Below, in pieces: positions 5,632 through 13,353 of a DNA stretch of 14,185 nucleotides. Location of the stretch: positions 632 to 14,816 of the forward strand of contig DLXZ01000020.1 in assembly GCA_003448675.1 (NCBI GenBank), in the 5' to 3' direction. The translations under genes and the position numbers were made by a program. This DNA is from Porticoccaceae bacterium (GTDB lineage: Bacteria; Pseudomonadota; Gammaproteobacteria; Pseudomonadales; Porticoccaceae). The notes beneath the pieces were generated by a model. It searched no databases and had not been told where the DNA came from. It worked only from the letters and a program-made list of their open reading frames with translations. Positions within the stretch are counted from its first letter, which is position 1; every line of letters starts with the position of its first letter.

Positions 5632-7053
5632 TTGCAAGTTCCCGAGTCACCTCCACCCATCCCCACGCCAGCGATACAGGTTACCGAGGGTAACACGGGC
5701 ATCGTTCGGCGACTCATCCGACTGGCGGCGCCGGTCACCGTGGGGCAGCTGGCCATCGTCGGCATGAGTGTTACCGACATCATTATTGCCGGGCGCTACG
5801 GCACCAATGATCTGGCCGGCATTTCCCTGGGTAGTTCCATTTTCAACCTAGCCATCATGCTCACCATTGGCATCGTCCTGGGTAATGGCCCTATTGTGGG
5901 TCAGCTATATGGCGCGGGCAATTACTCACTGTTACGGCGACAATTCCAGAGCTGCCTGTGGCTTTGTTTGCCTCTTGGGCTAATGTGCGCCAGTTTTGTC
6001 GGACTGGGCATCCTGATTCTGCCCTGGCTCGACGCCACCGATGCCGTGGCCGGCATCGCCCATCATTATCTGCTGCCCATGATTGGTTCCGCCGCCTTGC
6101 TGCCTTTCATCATGGCTTATCGCACCACCTTCGAAAGCATGGGCTACGCCAAACCCGCCATGATCTTCAACCTGCTCGGGTTTTTAATCAATATCCCGCT
6201 GGATTATGCGCTGGTAACTGGAAAAGCGGGGCTACCGGCCCTGGGCGGCGCCGGCTGCGGCTGGGCCACGCTGATCGTTTCAGCAAGCATCGTCCTGAGC
6301 GAAAGCCTTTACACCCAATATGCCCGACCACTCCTGAGCTATCAGCTATTCGCGGGCTTCGGCTGGCCCAGTCTGGCGCGCATTCGGGAAACACTGCACG
6401 TGGGGCTGCCCATTGGCGGGGCCATCCTGGCGGAAGGGGGGTTTTTCCTGATTATCCCCCTGTTTATTGCCCATCTGGGCGCGGTCGTGGTCAGTGGTCA
6501 CTCCATCGCCATTTCCTTTGACTGGGTGATGTTCATGGTGCCGATGGGAATCTCCCAGGCCATCGCCGTGCTGACCGCCCATGAACTGGGACAAAACAAT
6601 CCCACGCTGGCGAGACGAATTTGCTTTGCCGGCCTCTGTCTTACCGCCGCCATCGCGCTGGTGCAGGCTAGTCTGGTGGTGCTTTTTCGCCACCCACTTG
6701 CGGGGTTATTCAGCCCGGATGTCGCGGTTCAGGAGCTGGCCTCGCTGTTACTGGTTTATGCCGCGGCATTTAGAGTTTTTGACGCCATCAATGTGGGCGG
6801 TAACGGCGCACTGCGTGGGTACAAAGACACACGTATTACCATGGTGTTGGCAGCAAGCGGCTATTGGCTGATCGGATTTCCATTATCCTATTCCCTGGCA
6901 CTGACCCATTGGTGGGGACCACCCATGGGTGTCGAAGGCTTTTGGGTAGGCATGGTAATCGCCTTGATACTCACCTCGACAGCAACAACCTTGCGGGTCC
7001 GCAAAACCACAAGGCTGGAGCTCTCCAAGCCCGTCAAGCCGGACACCATTTAG
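5632..7053 (+). CDS. MATE-family multidrug/solute efflux transporter
   Basis: 473-residue polytopic inner-membrane protein with about twelve hydrophobic helices in two homologous halves, as in NorM/DinF-type MATE exporters driven by Na+ or H+ gradients. The first helix region APVTVGQLAIVGMSVTDIII and the following GRYGTNDLAGISLGSSIFN are characteristic. The second half repeats the pattern with LPIGGAILAEGGFF and later ALRGYKDTRITM. A Pro-rich N-terminal tail (about 5-14) precedes the membrane part. The frame has no ATG or GTG upstream; it opens with TTG at 5632 without a visible Shine-Dalgarno. The first in-frame ATG is residue 45, already inside helix 1, so the TTG or another non-ATG start is needed. 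The substrate cannot be read from sequence. The PilZ gene starts 57 bases downstream in the same direction. Confidence 0.92.
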   Translation: MQVPESPPPIPTPAIQVTEGNTGIVRRLIRLAAPVTVGQLAIVGMSVTDIIIAGRYGTNDLAGISLGSSIFNLAIMLTIGIVLGNGPIVGQLYGAGNYSLLRRQFQSCLWLCLPLGLMCASFVGLGILILPWLDATDAVAGIAHHYLLPMIGSAALLPFIMAYRTTFESMGYAKPAMIFNLLGFLINIPLDYALVTGKAGLPALGGAGCGWATLIVSASIVLSESLYTQYARPLLSYQLFAGFGWPSLARIRETLHVGLPIGGAILAEGGFFLIIPLFIAHLGAVVVSGHSIAISFDWVMFMVPMGISQAIAVLTAHELGQNNPTLARRICFAGLCLTAAIALVQASLVVLFRHPLAGLFSPDVAVQELASLLLVYAAAFRVFDAINVGGNGALRGYKDTRITMVLAASGYWLIGFPLSYSLALTHWWGPPMGVEGFWVGMVIALILTSTATTLRVRKTTRLELSKPVKPDTI

Positions 7054-7110
7054 TCCATGAAAACCAGGTTTGGAAATTCCCACGCAACTGACTGACAGCT
7101 TGGCATAAAC

Positions 7111-7506
7111 ATGGGCTTTCGCTATCATCATTCGAACCAATCAGGCAGGCGACCCCCTGTGCCAAATATCAAGCGCGCCCCCAGGAATACTTACCTGGCC
7201 CTGGCCAAAGTTTATGACCTGGCAAGCAATGCCGTTGTTGGTTATATAGGCAATATCTCCACCGGTGGATTTATGCTGTTTGCCAACGAACATCTACCTA
7301 ATCAGGCCTTACGCATTCTCTCCATTGACCTACCCCACCCCGAGCGTGGGCATGTGTCTATTCAGGTGGGCACCCGTATCGCGTGGCGTTGCCCCGACCC
7401 ACAAAAACCTGGCCAGCAAAATGCCGGCTGTGAAATCAAAGCCATCACACCAGAAGACCGGCTGGCGCTGCTGCAATCAGCAAAAGCCTATGGTGTTGCA
7501 GCGTGA
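7111..7506 (+). CDS. PilZ-domain protein
   Basis: Single-domain PilZ protein of about 131 aa, predicted to bind cyclic di-GMP and act through protein partners. The (D/N)-x-S-x-x-G signature is present as NISTGG at residues 48-53. About 23 residues earlier, where RxxxR is expected, the sequence is K21-R-A-P-R25: the first Arg is replaced by Lys, so binding may be weakened. The rest is a short beta barrel (strands around 27-110) with a C-terminal helix. ATG 7111 has no Shine-Dalgarno. GTG at 7159 would give a 115-residue protein beginning V/M-P-N-I-K just before the motif, with AGG about ten bases upstream, and is a serious alternative. It may be cotranscribed with the MATE gene. Confidence 0.82.
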   Translation: MGFRYHHSNQSGRRPPVPNIKRAPRNTYLALAKVYDLASNAVVGYIGNISTGGFMLFANEHLPNQALRILSIDLPHPERGHVSIQVGTRIAWRCPDPQKPGQQNAGCEIKAITPEDRLALLQSAKAYGVAA

Positions 7507-7645
7507 TAAAGGATCCCGTCGCTGGTGGCAACGATTATTAGAGTATGTGTGTTGTTGCGTGATTTAATTGTCAGGGCGAATCCGTCTACTGATCGCACAC
7601 AACCGTGGATCAGCCTGACTTTCAATACTAGGTGGAAGAGCTGAA

Positions 7646-8245
7646 GTGCTGATTAACCAACTTGTGGGCTTTAAGCGCCCGGCGGGTCTGGCCTTGCTGG
7701 TTGGCCTTATTGTTACCCTTTCCGGCTGCGGAAACGCACTGCCCCGGGAAGAAAACAATGTCCGGTCACGCTGGGCCAGCTTCGAAGAAGCCATGGCCGA
7801 CTACGAAAAAATCATCCCTTTCGAGACCACCAGAAAGGAACTGGCCGAACTGGGCTTCGATCCCTACACTCAACCCAATATCAGAATTCTGTCCTACCTT
7901 GACGTCATTCAGCGCTTTATGCCCAATCACTCTATTACGCTGGACGACCTCGATGAAGCCGTGAGTTTCTGTATCAAATCGCGCGCGCAGTGCATCGCTT
8001 ACGAAGCGCAACCACAAAAGACCAAAAGCAAACGCGTGGGTAACGTCGCTCTCGACATGATGACGTTCAAACGACGTACACTCCGTTCCGGTTGGTCATT
8101 TTATGCCTTGATTTTAATTAATGATGGCATCGTGGTTTACAAAGTCTGGAGCGGCGAACCCATTGTCAGTGGCGAGAAAATCCGTAAAAACCCTCTCGGG
8201 CCATTGCAGGGGCTGGATTCGTCAGCTGTCAAGCAAGTGCTATAA
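7646..8245 (+). CDS. Predicted lipoprotein of unknown function
   Basis: 199-residue secreted lipoprotein. The N-terminus has a basic start, a hydrophobic core (about 14-25) and the lipobox LSGC with lipidated Cys28. The following Gly-Asn gives no inner-membrane retention signal, so the outer membrane is likely. The mature part contains an acidic region (about 45-60), a segment F59-ETTRKELAELGFDPYT that resembles the 'threshold/LG' turn of BamE-like small proteins only loosely, a cysteine pair C109 and C116 that could form a disulfide, and a C-terminal beta stretch, WSFYALILINDGIVVYKVW, near 147-165. The GTG start at 7646 has GGAAGAG five bases upstream and gives a good signal peptide; GTG at 7664 is a weaker alternative. 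I do not recognise the family. It sits 139 bases after the PilZ gene. Confidence 0.8.
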   Translation: MLINQLVGFKRPAGLALLVGLIVTLSGCGNALPREENNVRSRWASFEEAMADYEKIIPFETTRKELAELGFDPYTQPNIRILSYLDVIQRFMPNHSITLDDLDEAVSFCIKSRAQCIAYEAQPQKTKSKRVGNVALDMMTFKRRTLRSGWSFYALILINDGIVVYKVWSGEPIVSGEKIRKNPLGPLQGLDSSAVKQVL

Positions 8246-8641
8246 AACGCTACGGAATCAAGCCGCAAAATCAATCTTCTATCCCTGTCCCGTCCTTTAG
8301 TGCCTGTAACGCTCCAATCACCAAATCAGGCCCAGGCGCTTCTCCCAAAGAAACCAGCTAAAGGGCCATATCGTCGGACGTTTTCGTCAAGTTTCACTCA
8401 CGCATTGCGCACACTAACGAATATCGCCCAGGCAAACCCTCACTCTGGCCTGGCTGAATTTTCGGGTTGCACCCGCCCTGGCAAAGCGCTACCTTCTGCC
8501 GTCTAAGAATATTCACTGCGCTTTCCGGCTAACAAGCCACAATAAAACGGGGACGCAGAGGCGGATAGGGGTCAAACATATTAAAAATTACCGCCCCCTC
8601 GCATGGCAAAAATACACGACGTTAGATACAGGAGAAGACCC
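8246..8641. other. 396-base gap without a convincing gene
   Basis: The gap holds the 3' flank of the lipoprotein gene and the leader of the amidohydrolase gene. Weak inverted repeats are present: CCAGGC/GCCTGG (8428-8433, 8448-8453) and AAAGCGC/GCGCTTT (8483-8489, 8518-8524). An AT-rich stretch CATATTAAAAATT (8577-8589) could belong to a promoter for the downstream gene, but no clear -35/-10 pair stands out. Confidence 0.5.
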
Positions 8642-10348
8642 ATGGCAACTTACGATACGATTATCAAAAACGGCATCATATTTGATGGCACCCGTATTCC
8701 CCGATATAAAGGCGACATCGGCATTAAGGACGGCGTGATCGCAAAGATTGGCCGGCTCGACGAGAATGATGCTGTTAAAGTCATCGACGCCACCGGTAAG
8801 CATGTTTGCCCCGGATTTATCGATTTGCACACCCACTACGACGCCCAGCTGTTCTGGGATCCCTACTGCTCCCTATCTAGCTGGCACGGCATAACCTCGG
8901 TGGTCATTGGCAACTGCGGCTTTGGCTTTGCACCCTGCGCCCCGGAGCTACGAGAGCGTTCCATGTTGTCCATGACCCGAATCGAAGCGATTCCCTTCGA
9001 CTCCATGAAAGAAGGCATGCCCTGGGATTGGGAAACCTTTCCCGAGTATCTCGACAGCGTCGACCGCGCACCCAAGGCCATCAACATATTGCCCTATGTG
9101 CCCCTGGTGCCGATGCTGATCGAAGTCCTCGGTTTTGACCGGGCCAAGGCCGGCGACCTGCCGACCCCTGAAGAAGAAGCAAAACTGTGCGCCATGTTGG
9201 AAGAGTCCATGGACGCCGGTGGATGTGGCTGGTCGGCCCAGCGCCTGCTGCCCGGCTGTGGCGCCGACGTGCAGCGTGATTTCGACGGCACCCCTATGCC
9301 CACGGACGTAATGCACGACGAAACCGCCATTGCCCTGGCTGGCGTGCTGGCCAAGCGTAACGAAGGTTTTATGCAGGTCACCATGCTCAGCGGCAACGAC
9401 CCCGAAAAGGATCGCGCCCACATGGAAGAGCTTGCTGAAGTCAGCGGCCGACCCCTACTGTACAACGTGGTACAAGCTGTTGCCGACGACCCCAGTGTTC
9501 ACCGCGACACCTTGAAGTGGCTGAGCGAATGCCATGCCCGAGGCAACAAGGTTTATGGCCAGGGACTCACCACTGACTGCGGCTTTACCTTCGCCCTCGA
9601 TGAGTGGAACCTGTGGGATGACTCCGAATCCTGGCGTGAAGCCACCACCGGCAGTCACGAAGACAAGATGCGCAAAATGGCCGACCCGGAACTACGCGAG
9701 CGACTGAAAAATGACCCGCCGGGCTTCTCCGCCACCGGCCCCCTTGAAGAAGTGGTCATGGTTCGTCCCAACTCGGATAACTTCACTGAGTACAAAGATC
9801 ATAAGCTCAGCCTGATCGCCGAGAAAATGGGGGTTGATCCGGTCGATGCCATGCTCGATATCGCCGTAGGCACCAACCTGAAGGCGGAATTTTTCGCCAT
9901 GCTGCCCAACGCCGGCAATCTGGAATACATGAAGGAAATCATCGACGACCCCTACGTCACCTTCGGCGTTTCCGATGGCGGCGCCCACACCCGCTTCCTG
10001 ACCGCCGGCCGCTTCCCGACCGAAGCCATCGCCAAGTACGTGCGCGAACACAACATGCTGTCACTGGAAGAGGTGCATTGGCGCCTGAGCGCCCTGCCCG
10101 CGGCACTGGCTGGCTTTAAAACCCGCGGCACCCTGGTAGAAGGCGCTCCCGCCGACATCGTGGTCTATGACTACGAGAATCTGGAGATTCTCGACGGTGA
10201 AATTGTCCATGATATGCCCGCTGGGGAATGGCGTCGTATCCAGCGCGCCAAGGGTTATGACTATATTCTGGTCAACGGTGAAGTCACCATCGATCACGAT
10301 GAGGAAACCCACACCTACTCGGGCAAATTGCTGCGTCACGGCGCCTAA
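8642..10348 (+). CDS. Amidohydrolase, N-acyl-D-amino-acid deacylase-like
   Basis: 568-residue metal-dependent hydrolase of the amidohydrolase superfamily, D-aminoacylase (COG3653-like) branch. AGGAG at 8630-8634 with a 7-base spacer fixes the start at ATG 8642; an upstream in-frame ATG at 8603 lacks such a site. The N-terminal small beta domain (about 1-55) is followed by the barrel with metal ligands H63-x-H65 in DLHTHYDAQ, the conserved NCG Cys92 in TSVVIGNCGFGFAP, and the late Asp445 in SDGGAH. The small domain returns at about 490-530 (GTLVEGAPADIVVYD). The histidines I would expect at strands 5 and 6 of true D-aminoacylases are not obvious: those strands read FMQVTMLSG and LLYNVV. A cytoplasmic location is likely, as there is no signal peptide. 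The substrate is unknown; cyclic amides or N-acyl compounds are possible. Confidence 0.9.
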   Translation: MATYDTIIKNGIIFDGTRIPRYKGDIGIKDGVIAKIGRLDENDAVKVIDATGKHVCPGFIDLHTHYDAQLFWDPYCSLSSWHGITSVVIGNCGFGFAPCAPELRERSMLSMTRIEAIPFDSMKEGMPWDWETFPEYLDSVDRAPKAINILPYVPLVPMLIEVLGFDRAKAGDLPTPEEEAKLCAMLEESMDAGGCGWSAQRLLPGCGADVQRDFDGTPMPTDVMHDETAIALAGVLAKRNEGFMQVTMLSGNDPEKDRAHMEELAEVSGRPLLYNVVQAVADDPSVHRDTLKWLSECHARGNKVYGQGLTTDCGFTFALDEWNLWDDSESWREATTGSHEDKMRKMADPELRERLKNDPPGFSATGPLEEVVMVRPNSDNFTEYKDHKLSLIAEKMGVDPVDAMLDIAVGTNLKAEFFAMLPNAGNLEYMKEIIDDPYVTFGVSDGGAHTRFLTAGRFPTEAIAKYVREHNMLSLEEVHWRLSALPAALAGFKTRGTLVEGAPADIVVYDYENLEILDGEIVHDMPAGEWRRIQRAKGYDYILVNGEVTIDHDEETHTYSGKLLRHGA

Positions 10349-10391
10349 TGCCGGAAAATCGCTCGCTTGCAACACGGGGCGGGGTCATCTA

Positions 10392-10421
10392 AAGCAGGCC
10401 GGCTATACAGCCGGCCTGCTT
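10392..10421. terminator. Bidirectional terminator hairpin between convergent genes
   Basis: AAGCAGGCCGGCT (10392-10404) and its perfect complement (10409-10421) form a 13-bp stem with an ATAC loop, between the amidohydrolase stop (10348) and the oxidoreductase stop (10486). No long T-run follows, apart from a TTTT at 10433-10436. The position between converging genes supports a shared terminator. Confidence 0.7.
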
Positions 10422-10485
10422 GCTACTTGCTGCTTTTCGCCAGTTCTCACTCGCCACTTCATTGACTCATTGTTAAACCCAAGGA

Positions 10486-11505
10486 TCAGACGCTCTTAAT
10501 CACCGCCATTTGCTTCTCCAAAATGTCCGTCGGCAAGCGATTTTCCAGGGTAATGCGATCAGCCAGATGGCCATATCGGGTTTTAATCTTCTCGGCCACT
10601 TGTATGGGCTCGCCCATGACAGCAAAGGTCTCCAGCATTTCATCGCTGACTAATTCGGGCATCTTGTCCCAGCCGTTATTTTTCGACAGATGATTAAGCT
10701 TGGGTTGTAGGTCGTGCCAGTCATGGCATTCCAGTACCGGACGATACGCTGGCGTCGAGGCATAAAAAGAAATCCGGTAACGCACCTGGGCCTTGGCGGC
10801 TTCGTATTCCTCTTCGTTTTGCCCGGTAATCACAAAGGGCGGGAAAGACACTTCAAAGTCCTCCCGCTTGCGGCCATTGGCTTCCAGGGTGTCGGTAATC
10901 CGGGGAAGAATCTCCTCTTCCATGTATTTCTGGGTGCCAAAGGTATGAACGATGATGCCGTCAGCGACTTCGGCGCAGGTTTTTAGCATTAACGGTCCCA
11001 CGGCGGCCATCACTACTTTGGGTCGGCCGTACTGGGTGTTTTTAGGCGTGAAGTCCGGCGTCATCAGCGTGTGGCGGTAGTAATGACCACGAAAATCCAG
11101 GGGCTTGCCGTCATACCAGTTGTCCCAGATGGCATGCAAGGCGGTAATAAATTCCTTCATCTGTTTGGCCGGACCGTGCCAGGGCATGCTAAAGCGCTTG
11201 GTGATATGAGCCTGTATCTGGGAACCCAGGCCCAGGACGAAACGGCCTTTGGAAAAAGCATTCAAATCGTGGGCGGAATAGGCGGTGGTCATGGGGCTAC
11301 GGGCGAAGGCCACGGCAATACCAGTGCGCAACTGGACATTTTCCGTAGCGTCTGCGCCCATGCCCACCACCAGAAAGGGATCATTCTGAATCTCAGCGGT
11401 GACCACACCGTCAAAACCCTGTTCCTCAAACAAGCGATATCGGCCCTTGATCTCGTCAATATTGTCGAGCTGATCGCCAAAACTAAAACTGCTGTCTACT
11501 TTCAT
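10486..11505 (-). CDS. LLM-class (luciferase-like) oxidoreductase, TIGR03617-like, F420-type
   Basis: 339-residue TIM-barrel flavin/F420 oxidoreductase of the bacterial luciferase-like superfamily. The sequence follows the TIGR03617 subfamily as I remember it: GFDGVVTAE (31-39), LRTGIAVAFARSP (59-71), GRFVLGLGSQIQAHI (87-101), a RFSMPW motif (104-109), LMTPDFTP (147-154) and AAVGPLMLKTCAEVADGIIVH (167-187). Members act as hydride-transfer enzymes or monooxygenases using coenzyme F420 or FMN; sequence alone does not decide which. No F420 biosynthesis gene is in the window. The start at 11505 has GGGGGA about seven bases upstream. It is cytoplasmic and transcribed alone, convergent with the amidohydrolase. 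The family is best known from mycobacteria, with a minority of marine proteobacterial members. Confidence 0.9.
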   Translation of the reverse strand: MKVDSSFSFGDQLDNIDEIKGRYRLFEEQGFDGVVTAEIQNDPFLVVGMGADATENVQLRTGIAVAFARSPMTTAYSAHDLNAFSKGRFVLGLGSQIQAHITKRFSMPWHGPAKQMKEFITALHAIWDNWYDGKPLDFRGHYYRHTLMTPDFTPKNTQYGRPKVVMAAVGPLMLKTCAEVADGIIVHTFGTQKYMEEEILPRITDTLEANGRKREDFEVSFPPFVITGQNEEEYEAAKAQVRYRISFYASTPAYRPVLECHDWHDLQPKLNHLSKNNGWDKMPELVSDEMLETFAVMGEPIQVAEKIKTRYGHLADRITLENRLPTDILEKQMAVIKSV

Positions 11506-11646
11506 ATCGTTTCCCCCGTTTAGGACACCCCATGCTCACCCGAAAAGCTTACCGGGTGCCAGAAGCTTAAAACGTGTAGCCTAGCAAATTACTTGGTGGG
11601 GTAAATTATGAGCCGGAGACCTACTCGCCAGATTCGCACTGATGCG

Positions 11647-12408
11647 CTAACTTACCCCGAGAATCCAGCCTTCGAGGCGCGCACGCTTTTGCTCGGACAA
11701 AGTCAGCGGCGGGTGGAAGTAACGATCCAGCACACCACGCTGATCCGCATCCCTGAGCCAGGCGGCAATAGACCAGGCATCGTGTTCGTCGGACGAGCGA
11801 TCCTGTTTTGGGTAACGGCGTTTATAAAGTGCTGGATAGGCTTCCGCCAGTACGGATCCGCCCGCCGGCACATCAAAGCCGTCAAAGGGCCAGAAATGGA
11901 CATGGCCCTTGGTCGTCTGGCGCAACCACAGCAACCAGGGCAGGCCAGCATGGGTTGACTTTGCCACGGCGCCCTGAACATCAAACTGGAAGGCACTTTT
12001 GGCAGAGGCTGTCCACTGCTCGCACAAGCGAAATTCGGAGGCATCGCCAGTGCGTGGGTTGTCCTCGCGCAGAAACTCCACGTAGGTATATTCTTCGTGA
12101 GTGGGCCAGTGGCCGACAAAATCCCGCAAAAAAAATTCCCAGTCACTGATGCCGTAACGTTCCATGTAAGACATTGGCAGGGAAAAATTATGATCGATAC
12201 CGATAATCACTCTTTCCCCAGCTTCCAGTGCATCGAGACAATATTGCGCCACTTCCCGGCGCGACCAGTTTTTAGCGCCCGGAACCGGCGGGCAAACTTT
12301 CTCTGGCTCACTGTGCGGCCTGGCTGCATATACCTGAAGGGCCTTTAAGCGCGCTTCAGGGGATCTGGCACCGGAATAATCGATGCCGATATAGCGGTTA
12401 AACCTCAT
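11647..12408 (-). CDS. DUF429-like protein with RNase H-type fold
   Basis: 253-residue soluble protein with the layout of DUF429/RNase H-like putative nucleases. The first strand ends in GIDYSGA (Asp10), a second in VIIGIDHNFSLP (Asp72), a late strand carries LAEAYPALYKRRYP (Glu189), and the following helix carries SSDEHDAWSIAAWL (Asp210). These four acidic residues are candidates for a two-metal site. The region 87-180 is an unusually aromatic insert, with many Trp, Phe and Tyr. The ATG at 12408 directly precedes the first strand and has GGG nine bases upstream. The in-frame ATG at 12456 would add 16 residues with no ribosome binding site and would overlap the promoter region of the divergent stress-protein gene. 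Function is not known; the assignment is by motif pattern, not by search. Confidence 0.72.
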   Translation of the reverse strand: MRFNRYIGIDYSGARSPEARLKALQVYAARPHSEPEKVCPPVPGAKNWSRREVAQYCLDALEAGERVIIGIDHNFSLPMSYMERYGISDWEFFLRDFVGHWPTHEEYTYVEFLREDNPRTGDASEFRLCEQWTASAKSAFQFDVQGAVAKSTHAGLPWLLWLRQTTKGHVHFWPFDGFDVPAGGSVLAEAYPALYKRRYPKQDRSSDEHDAWSIAAWLRDADQRGVLDRYFHPPLTLSEQKRARLEGWILGVS

Positions 12409-12460
12409 TAAGGCATACCCATCATTTATTCGCGTTTCGCATAAAAAACCAGTCATCTTG

Positions 12461-12469
12461 TGCTATACA
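12461..12469 (+). promoter_or_regulatory. Extended -10 promoter of the universal stress gene
   Basis: TGC-TATACA (12461-12469) is a close match to an extended -10 element and lies 33 bases upstream of the ATG at 12503. No good -35 box is spaced from it. It falls in the 94-base gap between two head-to-head genes. Confidence 0.45.
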
Positions 12470-12502
12470 TCAATAGTGATGCGAAACAGAGGATTCCACC
12501 AC

Positions 12503-13348
12503 ATGCCCAACCAGGACAACTACCGCTATCAAAACATACTTGTTGTCATTGATCCTACCGAGAGCAATCAGCCCGCCCTGGAGCGCGCCCTGGCAAGTGC
12601 GGAACTGGATGTACAGCCCACCGTCCACCTTTTCATCGGGGTTGATCTGAGCAACTTCGATGACCAGGTAAATAACCCAAAACTTTACAAGCATACCGAT
12701 GAACTCTCGGCAATGCTGCGCCCCCTGGAAGAGCGTAATATCGCCTATACAGCCGAAGTCTGCTGGGCGTCGCCGTGGCAGGAAGCCATAATCGTGGCGG
12801 CGCGAGAGCACAATGTCGATTTCATTCTCGTACCTGATTACTCGGGAGATAAATCTCCCGCCAGTGGTCGGGAGCGGATCTTTCAGCGTTTTTCCGATAC
12901 CCGATGGGCGCTGGTGCGAAACTCGCCCTGCCCGGTATTTTTTGTCCGACCCAACCCGGTTCGCAAACGCTCGGTGATTCTGGCGGCAGTGAAAACACAA
13001 ACGGTGGAAAGCCAGTATGAGAAGCTGAATGACAAAATCATTTCCCGGGGCAAATGGCTAGCCTCTCTTTATAACGCTGATTTTCATGTGGTCAATGCCT
13101 ACCCCGACTCCCTTAACTACCCCGATCGCGGCCAACTGCGACGCTTCACCAACATGGATGCCACCAAGGTACACGTCAAACTGGGCAATCCCGAGGACGT
13201 TATCGCCAGTACTGCCCGGGAGGTCGATGCCGATATCGTTGTCGTGGGCACCCTCGCTCGAAAAGGCATGCTGGCGGCCGTGCGCGGAAACACTTCGGAA
13301 AAAGCGTTTAACAAGCTTTCGCAGGACATTTTCACCGTCACCGGCTGA
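12503..13348 (+). CDS. Tandem universal stress protein, UspE-like
   Basis: 281-residue cytoplasmic protein made of two universal stress domains, about 8-150 and 155-281, like E. coli UspE. Domain starts are NILVVIDPTE (11-20) and SVILAAVKTQ (157-166); domain 1 ends with CPVFFVRP. The second domain ends with VVVGTLARKG (246-255) and GNTSE (262-266), the nucleotide-binding G-x2-G-x9-G pattern of the family except that the second Gly is Ala252. UspE also uses GNT at the last position. Such proteins support survival under stress or affect motility and adhesion. The start at 12503 has AGAGGA nine bases upstream; the longer frame from GTG 12458 would run through the promoter. The gene is divergent from the DUF429-like gene and ends 5 bases before the end of prmC on the other strand. 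Confidence 0.9.
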   Translation: MPNQDNYRYQNILVVIDPTESNQPALERALASAELDVQPTVHLFIGVDLSNFDDQVNNPKLYKHTDELSAMLRPLEERNIAYTAEVCWASPWQEAIIVAAREHNVDFILVPDYSGDKSPASGRERIFQRFSDTRWALVRNSPCPVFFVRPNPVRKRSVILAAVKTQTVESQYEKLNDKIISRGKWLASLYNADFHVVNAYPDSLNYPDRGQLRRFTNMDATKVHVKLGNPEDVIASTAREVDADIVVVGTLARKGMLAAVRGNTSEKAFNKLSQDIFTVTG

Positions 13349-13353
13349 GGGGT

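Noticed and set aside
8300..8506. 68-codon frame on + starting with GTG
   Set aside because: No ribosome binding site, composition unlike a folded protein, no family resemblance; treated as intergenic.
8603..8641. Upstream ATG start for the amidohydrolase
   Set aside because: The AGGAG at 8630-8634 serves the ATG at 8642, and the added 13 residues are basic and non-homologous in character.
11598..11658. GGGGTAA/TTACCCC inverted repeat
   Set aside because: Seven bases, 47 bases apart, partly within a coding region; could be chance.
12458..12502. Upstream GTG start for the universal stress protein
   Set aside because: It would place the coding region over the TGCTATACA promoter element; the ATG at 12503 has a proper AGAGGA site and matches the usual domain start.
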